Positions 1 through 6,815 of a stretch of 12,500 nt of DNA are shown piece by piece. The stretch covers positions 4,149,861 through 4,162,360 of the forward strand of contig NC_091550.1 of NCBI RefSeq assembly GCF_042767895.1, given 5' to 3'. The notes beneath the pieces were generated by a model. The model did no database searches. It was not told the DNA's origin and saw nothing but the letters and a program-made list of their open reading frames with translations. The DNA comes from Penaeus vannamei (taxonomy: Eukaryota; Arthropoda; Malacostraca; Decapoda; Penaeidae). A program made the position numbers and the translations under genes. Each line of letters opens with the position of its first letter. Positions within the stretch are counted from its first letter, which is position 1.

Positions 1-1205
1 TTTCCTAGTAGGTTTGAGGAGGAAAATCATATTATGAACTAGTGGGGAAATAATTAGGATTGGAGGAAGCTGGCTATTAGAGGGACGAAATAGCCGTGGT
101 AACTAGTGTTTTAATGAGTTGCTTTAACAACACGGTTACTTGGGTTAACCTGGCCCTCGTATGCATAGGTAAAATATTTAGCCTCCGTTTTTTAATTATT
201 GTTTGATCATTGAGGTGTTTCTTGGGGTCTTCCTGGGATCCTTTTAGCAAAGTCAAAATAAGATAAATACTTCATAAATGTAATTATTTAGTTATTTCAA
301 CCTTAACTTTTCGAAAGTGGCGTCTCCGTACTTCCGTCCACTCGGTAAAGGTGGCAGTAATACCGCGATGTTCTGGATTGAACACAGGACAGTGCCATCA
401 TTTCCTTAGCTTAGTGACCAGCTCCATTCAGTTCAATTACTTTTCTCTTTGTTTCCGGTATTTATTTCTTCCTCAGATCCATAATGAGGCAAGCAAATAC
501 AAAAGATAGCGCAAGATGGACGGAAAATAGGAAGCCTAGGGAGGAATGGTCTCCCTTGTCACGTTCAAATACAAACCAATTGCGAAATCTTTATCATAGA
601 GAATTTGTCTGAATTTAGCTACACGCCCGTGATTTTTTTTTTTTTTAATTCACGGTGAGACGAAAGAATTGCAACCACAGCCTCTCTTGTTTTGCGGTCG
701 GTAGCTTTCCAATGCTTCATTTGGAGGAACAATCGCAACGTTCTTTCACGGTGCAGGACTTTCTATCCCTTTTTTTATTCTTCATTTTTACTATTTCTTT
801 TCCAACTTACTTCTACCAACATTATTATTTACTCATTTCCACTTCATCCTTTGCAGGAAAAGTTGGTTCGTCATCGTTTCCTGTTCGTTTTGTCAATTAA
901 TTTGTGGACTATTTTGAGAGATGTCATATTGATACTTACTTAGGGGTCTTCTCATTATATTTTACCCTTTTAGATAAGTCTTAAGCAACCTTCAGTAACA
1001 ACCTTGGCCTTATGATTAATTTTACATTTTATATCTTACTCGTGTTTTCCTTGTCATTATTCACTCATTTCACAATACATTCTTCCCTTGTATTTCTTAT
1101 CAAGAAGTCAGCATCTTATGTAAATTATGATAATTGTGCGTTGCAATCCTATGTTTTATAATGCTGTGTGTCAACTTATTTCGGATTTAAACGAGAGAAG
1201 GAGAG
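1..1205. other. Non-coding stretch, no recognised gene
   Basis: AT-rich DNA with short Phe/Ser-rich open frames (such as 655-943, plus strand) that arise from T-rich sequence and show no family likeness. It contains a 14-base T run at 633-646. No splice-bounded exon, RNA gene or element end was recognised. The last part (from about 1190) may be the worn downstream edge of the ORF1 remnant. Confidence 0.6.
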
Positions 1206-1341
1206 TAGAGGTTCAGGGTAGAGCGAGAAGATATACAGGAGATGCTGAGACATCTTGAGAAGAGCATAGTGGACAGTTTTGGAATAGGTAGAGAGCAGTA
1301 CCTCGTCGATGCGCTACCTGTTTGACCTCACGTTGTAATGC

Positions 1342-1930
1342 CTAATTTGAATCAGAAATGCTGAGATTTGAGCTTATGGGTAAGGCTTCTTCTATAAAAT
1401 TCATTATGGGAGCCACCATAATTGGCACACGTAAGTGCATGAACAGAACAATTTGAACAGTCTTATATAATAGGTTGAGCACATAAGGCTGTGAAGCGAG
1501 TGTTTGACTGAGTGGTAAAAAAAAAAAAAAAAACACATTTCTAACACTGACGAGGAAGAGGTCGATATGATCACACAAGACACTCCACCAATATAAACTT
1601 CATGGGGGAGTCCATGTCTACACAAAACAAACTTGGCAATATTAGTGTAGGATTTACGCTGACCTCCAGGGGGAATAGTGCAGCATTGTAGTGCCACTAC
1701 ATCATGGTCAACAAGGCAGGCGAGCAGGTCATTTTCATAGTCCGAGCAGTCCTTGTCGTAGATAGGAAAATCAATCAGGGAGACTGTACCAGTTCCGATA
1801 CAAGTATTAAGAGAGGAGCGAGGTTGGACAGGAATGGGTTTGCCATTGAGGTCTGTCAGGATGGTGTGTGCACGAGCTGAGATTCGGATGAACTGTAACA
1901 TGGTGTGAAAGATAGGAAATTTTGTCTATT
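1342..1930 (-). pseudogene. ORF1/gag-like pseudogene core with broken zinc-knuckle array
   Basis: The best-preserved open stretch starts with ATG at 1901-1899 and runs about 110 residues (FIRISARAHTILTDLNGKP, later LLACLVDHDVVALQC and LPHEVYIGGVSC). Near 1575 the likeness jumps to another frame, which reads RPLPRQC, a stop, KC, then a run of phenylalanines from a 17-base T tract, and further on DCSNCSVHALTCANYGGSHN at 1474-1415. The last part looks like the second and third knuckles, with one Cys replaced by Tyr (C-A-N-Y-G-G-S-H). In-frame stops and frame changes show it is dead. Proteins of this type bind the element's RNA. No host role is implied. Confidence 0.6.
1517..1533. repeat. 17-base A/T homopolymer inside the retroelement remnant
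   Basis: This is an uninterrupted A run on the plus strand (T run on the minus strand, the ORF1 sense). It falls exactly where the residues after the first CX2C pair of the knuckle array should be, and recognisable ORF1 sequence lies on both sides. It therefore looks like a slippage expansion within the remnant, not a retroposon tail. Confidence 0.7.
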
Positions 1931-3210
1931 TGGAGACATTGTTGGAAGAAAAGGAAATTGTCAGAGTAGAGAGTTGTAGGTGGAATCCCAAAACATCGAT
2001 CCCGCTTCGCCAAAGAGAGTATATAAAAGGTGGAAGTAGTAGAAGAGCGAAGACTGGAGGAAGATGGAGTCCTGTGGAGCGAAGTATTACCGTGAAGACG
2101 ACAATAAGGATGAGTAGTGACAATGAAGACTGTGCAGGATATGGAATGGTGGATGTTGAAGAGACAGAAGGGGTGTATTCTGAAGGTTGAGTAATGACTT
2201 GGGTGGATGATTTGGAATGGATAAGGGTTGATAGCAAATATCCAGGAGGGGGATATTAGTATTAGTGAACGGAGCCGTGGTCAAAGGAGAGGCAGGGGTC
2301 GGGAAACCAGAAAAATCAAAATGACATAGGCTAGTTGGTGAGCCTGAAATCAATGGGGAAAGGAAAGTCTCTACCCATTAGGGGTAAGGACTGGACGAAG
2401 GGAAATAATTTGACAATTGGTTCCCGGAGGCTGTTCAGGACGGCTCTCATATCTTAGTAGATTGAAGAAAAGATAAAAAGGGAAGGAAAGGCCATCAGCC
2501 TAAGTGTTATATGTAGAAGCTACTAAATTAACTTTCCAACCTAATATATATTGGTGTTTGTGAACAGAAAAGTATAAATAAATACATGTTTACTGAAGCA
2601 CTGGCTTTCATTTTCATAAAACTTGTTGCATAATTTTTTTAACTTTTGCAGACAAGCAAATTTGCTTTCAAAGTTCTAAGCTAATTTGTTCTCTAATAAA
2701 TCACTCTGAATTGTTATTCATTTAATGGTGTACTATGAATGATTGAACTGCCATGTTCGCCATTTCATTCCTTCTACAAAATAATTGTCTTTTAACATTG
2801 CTTGTTTAAACAGATACAACAGGTAGATGAGTAAGGTTAAAGAGAAAATAATACCTTTAATGATTTTATTTTTGAAATATATAACAAATACCATTTGTCA
2901 ATACATCAATAAAGGGAATACCACATATCTTAATACAACTTCCCTGATGTATTACCCAAACTTCTCTGTGCTACACTCATACCTACCACAATTCACACCT
3001 ATGGTACTTCTAATAATCATAACCTGTTATAACGCTACTGGCTATACTGTCTCAACTTTCATCACCAAAAAATCCTGAATTCTATAAAAAAATAAACTAG
3101 CGTCTAGTGGGTGGGAAAATATAAGAATTAAACAAGTCACTTTACTGCTAAAATTTTTGAAAACTGTATATGGGGAGGGAAATCTATACCTTATCTACAA
3201 AACTGCTAGG

Positions 3211-3333
3211 CATAAAGTGCTACACAAAAATATTTCTAATAATCTCATTCTGAAATGCTATACTAAAATACTTCCCTACTAACCTAATGTATTCTGAAAT
3301 GCTACACTAAAATATTTCCTGCTAATACATTGC
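3211..3333. repeat. Degenerate tandem repeat, unit about 44 bases, nearly three copies
   Basis: Two clear copies start ATTCTGAAATGCTA at 3247 and 3291, followed by YACTAAAATAYTTCC; 29 bases match with only two differences. A weaker copy lies at 3211-3246 (AAAGTGCTACACAAAAATATTTC). Units are AT-rich and have no evident coding sense. Confidence 0.75.
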
Positions 3334-4291
3334 AAGATAATACATTACCTTAATTCATACACACACTTACTTGGAGACCATACGGTGCCATTTCAATGTT
3401 ATTCCTGTTGAATGTCTGCCTGAAACTCCTGACAATCAGACAAAAAATAAAACAAAAAAATTAATGTTCCCATTATCTGCTGTAGCCCCGAGATTCCTGA
3501 ATGCTGATCAAACCTATTTATTGCTATTATTTCAATCCATTAACCCAAATGACAATCCTAATTTTGTTAAACCAATGCTGCTTGCTGTCCAATATCTTAT
3601 TTTGTTTACAGATTACTCCACACTCAGTCACCAAGGGGCCAATAAGTGGTCCTACATGACATCCCTGACTTTCCCGTTCCTTGTATTCACTAGTTTTTCT
3701 GAAGCTTGAATATTAACCCTATTAACACTATTATTAGCAATAAAATATTAACTAACCTGATTTGGCCATTTCTTAAATTTAAATTTTTATGCTACAACAA
3801 TTAATAGTCATTATTACAATGTAATTAAAAACAAATTCAAGAAAAAATAATTTTGAATATTCAGGTAGAGAATATGAGTGACGAATAATACTAGTAATTG
3901 ACTTGGGGACTCAGCTCTAATGGAGTCATCAATGTGCACATACAATTAATAAAGGTAGACAACATCATGCAATCACTGATAATATTTACATTTAAATAAA
4001 CATTAGTTGCTAACTGACTTCACTTTAAGATATAAAATATACCTGTCAAGGTCATGGTATTAATAAAAAAAATGAAGATTCACTAATAATTAGTACATCA
4101 AATTTTTCCTAGCAGTACAAAAATGTACCATTACATTAAATTGGAATACTATGAATATGGCCTATTAGTTAAAAAAAATTAACTAGTTTAACTTCCCTAC
4201 AAATGTACCGTACCTACTTCATACACTCACTGAATGTGATCCTTAACTCTTTGGCAGTGCTATACCTCCTACTCCCCTCAATATGCACTAA

Positions 4292-4307
4292 ATGATGATG
4301 ATGATAA
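4292..4307. repeat. Short ATG/GAT microsatellite
   Basis: Four ATG triplets run into ATAATAAATAAA and further A-rich sequence to about 4337. It is a simple repeat with no sign of function. Confidence 0.7.
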
Positions 4308-4538
4308 TAAATAAAAAAATGCAAATAAATAAAAAATGGATATGCGGTGAGAAGTAAATATATGAAAAGTAAACCAGGCCTGTAAAAAAAATATACACAC
4401 CAAGAGAAACTAATGTGTAAATAAAAGTATATCAATGCTCCTTAGTTTACCCACCTAAACTATAGACCAGAACCACAATTTCAATAAAAGATGGTTATGT
4501 GTTATTCAGTTACATCATTGTAGTGATTATTTTAGAGT

Positions 4539-4573
4539 AAATCTTTATCATGACGTAAATCTTATCATGACGT
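4539..4573. repeat. Tandem 18/17-base duplication carrying TGACGT motifs
   Basis: AAATCTTTATCATGACGT (4539-4556) is followed directly by AAATCTTATCATGACGT (4557-4573), identical apart from one missing T. Each copy ends in TGACGT followed by A or G and then A, so the pair gives TGACGTAA and TGACGTGA, close to the CRE/ATF half-site family. The repeat is plain in the sequence; regulatory use is a guess. Confidence 0.8.
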
Positions 4574-6349
4574 GACAAGCAAATGCCCAGGTCTGTTCTC
4601 ATATTTTCCAAGTAACAAAGCATGGGAAGGAGAGATACATCCAAATTTAATAATATCTATGAATGCTGTATAATTTGAGAATTATAGAGAAAATTATTAT
4701 GAAATATTATTAGCAAATAAACATAAAGTTTTCAAGCTTAATCAATTTCTTTCTGCAAACTCCACAGATTTCTTTCTAAATGACAACAGAAATAAATTTT
4801 AAACAAAGTAAAATCAATGGACCTGTGGTTAATAACAAAAGCATGAATGAATAAACTATATAAAAAGTCAAAATAGATCTAAATCTTTACTACAAATGAG
4901 GTAACTGGCATTGTTGTCTATAATCAATGATGTTAGAGGATATATGGACAAACTCCCATAATTTAACTTCCTACATTTTTAAAGTTAGAATCTCATTGCT
5001 AATAATCAATACCTTGTTATCAATATATTCCAATAGTTATGTGCTAGCCTTTCAAAATTTACCTTTGCACATTCTTCTGTACACCTCAACATTCACTACA
5101 TTTCATAAGTATGGATCAAGATGATGTAGAGATTTATGAACTTATTTGTATAACTATGACTTCCTGACACAACGGCACCAAAATGGATAAACAAAATGTT
5201 GATGACTGGCTAGTGTTTACATGCCACTCATAAAAGTGATCAGTATGCCCTTTAAAACAGAAAAACAGTAACATCAATTTGGATTGTCATTGGCAACTCC
5301 TACCTGTGACTAAATTTTAAATAATTCCTATGCCAAGAGTAATTTTTTCTGAATTTCTACTTTGAATGATCACATTAAATCTAATTAAGATCAAATGGTA
5401 GTATGGCAAGCCTCAAATATATGGTACATTATCCTATGACATCTAAAAATTTAAAGATTACTAAATCAAATCTTAACCTTAAGACATGATTTATAGAAAG
5501 TACATCCATATTCCTACCTAATGTTCATAAACATAAATCTTCAGAAGTTTTTAGGTTAATGTCACTAGCAGTCCAACTTACCAACCTTACCTAAGTGTGA
5601 TGTAAGATTTATATGCCTTGAATCTCGAAAACTGTCACACCTGAAGTCGCCTGGGGACACAGTGGGTAAAGTTAAACTACAAAGCATTATTCTTTCTCAA
5701 TTCTCTGAATAAAAGATTTTGTCTGACATATAATTTGACAGGGTGCTATCTCATTACAGGTGACAAATAATTAGATCACATGAATTTTATGTCACAATAT
5801 CAAAAAAATTCCAGTATGGCAAATATGTAAACGTCGAAGCACAATGTCTCATATTCAGTAAGAACCCTCTTCCTTAAGCTTCTGGTATGCTCCCGGCCTT
5901 AGAGCTAACTATTTGTACTGATACAGCATTCTGTGATTTACTTCATCTTCTTACAGTGCTCTGGCCAGCTGGTTCCTATGTGTGTAACCCGGGAGAAAAT
6001 TAAGCACACATCCAAAAGAATCAAACCAATTACTGGCATTTCCACTTGTAGTGTTAAGCTAAATACCGGCTGAAGGAAATTCAAAGGCTCAGTTTTATTT
6101 AACGGCTGGCTAGAACTCTGCACTTCAGTTCCGCAATGAAAAAAAAAGGCGGCTTCAGTCCTTTGAATACTTTCCGTCCAAGTAGTAACTTACCGACATC
6201 AACCGAACGGGCAACTGCTCTTACTTCGGACACAGATATGTGCTATCATTGTCCAATCAATAAGAAAGCTCTTACTATAGATATGAGACATAAAAGTCAG
6301 AAGTTTTACATCTCGAAGGAGTGCTATACTCAGTAAAACAAACGAATGA

Positions 6350-6776
6350 TAATTACGATATCTTTCTTTATTTGTAATAGCTTCAACATTGACAATATAA
6401 TGTTAAAAGTCCATGATCTACATCACAAACCAAAATATAAAACAGGCAACTTAGGGAATACTTCCTAAAACTAACGGAAAAAGAATCGACATGACAATCA
6501 AAATCACTACTATCCCTAAAGTAAGAGATTTAATAATCGGACTGACAATGATATATGCAATTAATGCCCGTGGGGGGTATCATGAATGAGCTTCGTATGC
6601 CCATCCCTTGTTGCTAGAGCAGCGCGGCACGACGTAGCCACGGCGGCGCTACGGATCCGGGCGGAGCCGACACGGACGCTACACGAGACGTTACAAATAC
6701 ACGCTGATGCCACACTACCGCGTCCGCACCAATGAACGAGGGCTCAGTGGCGGTGGTCCCGGCGTACGGCGCGCGC
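6350..6776 (-). other. lark: lark 3' UTR (predicted)
   Basis: The stretch runs from the stop codon to the first canonical polyadenylation signal and is roughly 425 bases long. Its first part (about 6776-6600) is very CpG-rich; the rest is AT-rich. The left end is approximate, placed about 17 bases past AATAAA and before a T/G-rich element at 6349-6334. A second AATAAA further left (6099-6094 on the minus strand) could give a longer form. Confidence 0.55.
6367..6372 (-). terminator. Polyadenylation signal AATAAA for lark
   Basis: The minus strand reads ACAAATAAAGAAAG here, and a T/G-rich stretch (TTCGTTTGTTTTACTG) follows 18-33 bases downstream, the usual layout for cleavage between the two. 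It is the first canonical signal after the lark stop codon. Confidence 0.6.
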
Positions 6777-6815
6777 TTAGTACGGCCGACGGTCCGGTGG
6801 GCCGTAACTGCGGCA
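6600..6815. other. CpG-dense block over the lark terminal exon
   Basis: Counted by eye, about 33 CG dinucleotides fall in roughly 215 bases, while flanking DNA on both sides is AT-rich with few CG. The block starts just inside the last intron, spans the last 31 coding bases and the first part of the 3' UTR, and ends abruptly near 6600. No second gene could be assigned to it. Confidence 0.75.
6777..6807 (-). CDS. lark: lark last coding exon, C-terminus and stop
   Basis: The acceptor CCTTATTGCCGCAG|TTACGG ends at 6808. Entered in phase 2 it reads (G/R)YGPPDRRPY followed by TAA at 6779-6777. The closing Arg-Arg and Pro-Tyr before the stop resemble the C-terminus of fly Lark. Both this exon and the microexon begin TTAC, so either can complete the split codon from the exon at 7518-7699. 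The exon continues as 3' UTR and lies in a CpG-dense block unlike the AT-rich introns around it. Confidence 0.85.

Larger units (their letters stand above)
1206..2420 (-). mobile_element. Decayed non-LTR retrotransposon remnant, ORF1 (gag-like) region
   Basis: On the minus strand the whole stretch follows the layout of a gag-like ORF1 from a jockey/X-element type LINE, but broken into three frames. From about 2353 to 2087 it is Ser/Pro/Thr-rich, like the unstructured N-terminus of such proteins. From 1901 to about 1575 is a folded part with the signature PHEVYIGG before the knuckles. From about 1570 to 1390 are traces of a zinc-knuckle array, then a degenerate stretch to about 1206. No reverse transcriptase, poly(A) tail or target-site duplication could be recognised, so the copy is a fragment; its ends are approximate. 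Family placement rests on recognised motifs, not on a search. Confidence 0.6.
2421..6349. other. AT-rich intergenic DNA downstream of lark
   Basis: About 3.9 kb with frequent stops in all frames. The longest open frames (for example 3371-3709 plus, 2827-3078 plus, 4214-4435 minus) lack known motifs, biased codon use or convincing flanking splice sites. Small local repeats are listed separately. It could hold a long distal 3' UTR of lark or a non-coding transcript, but the sequence gives no positive sign of either. Confidence 0.6.

Noticed and set aside
1517..1533. A17 run as the poly(A) tail of a plus-strand retroposon
   Set aside because: ORF1-like sequence of the minus-strand remnant continues on both sides, so it is internal.
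2020..2030. Canonical TATATAAAAGG on the plus strand
   Set aside because: It lies inside the retroelement ORF1 remnant, whose sense is the opposite strand, and no gene follows it.
3371..3709. 112-codon open frame on the plus strand as a gene
   Set aside because: No recognised motif, no good start context, AT-rich composition like its surroundings, and no clear splice-bounded structure.
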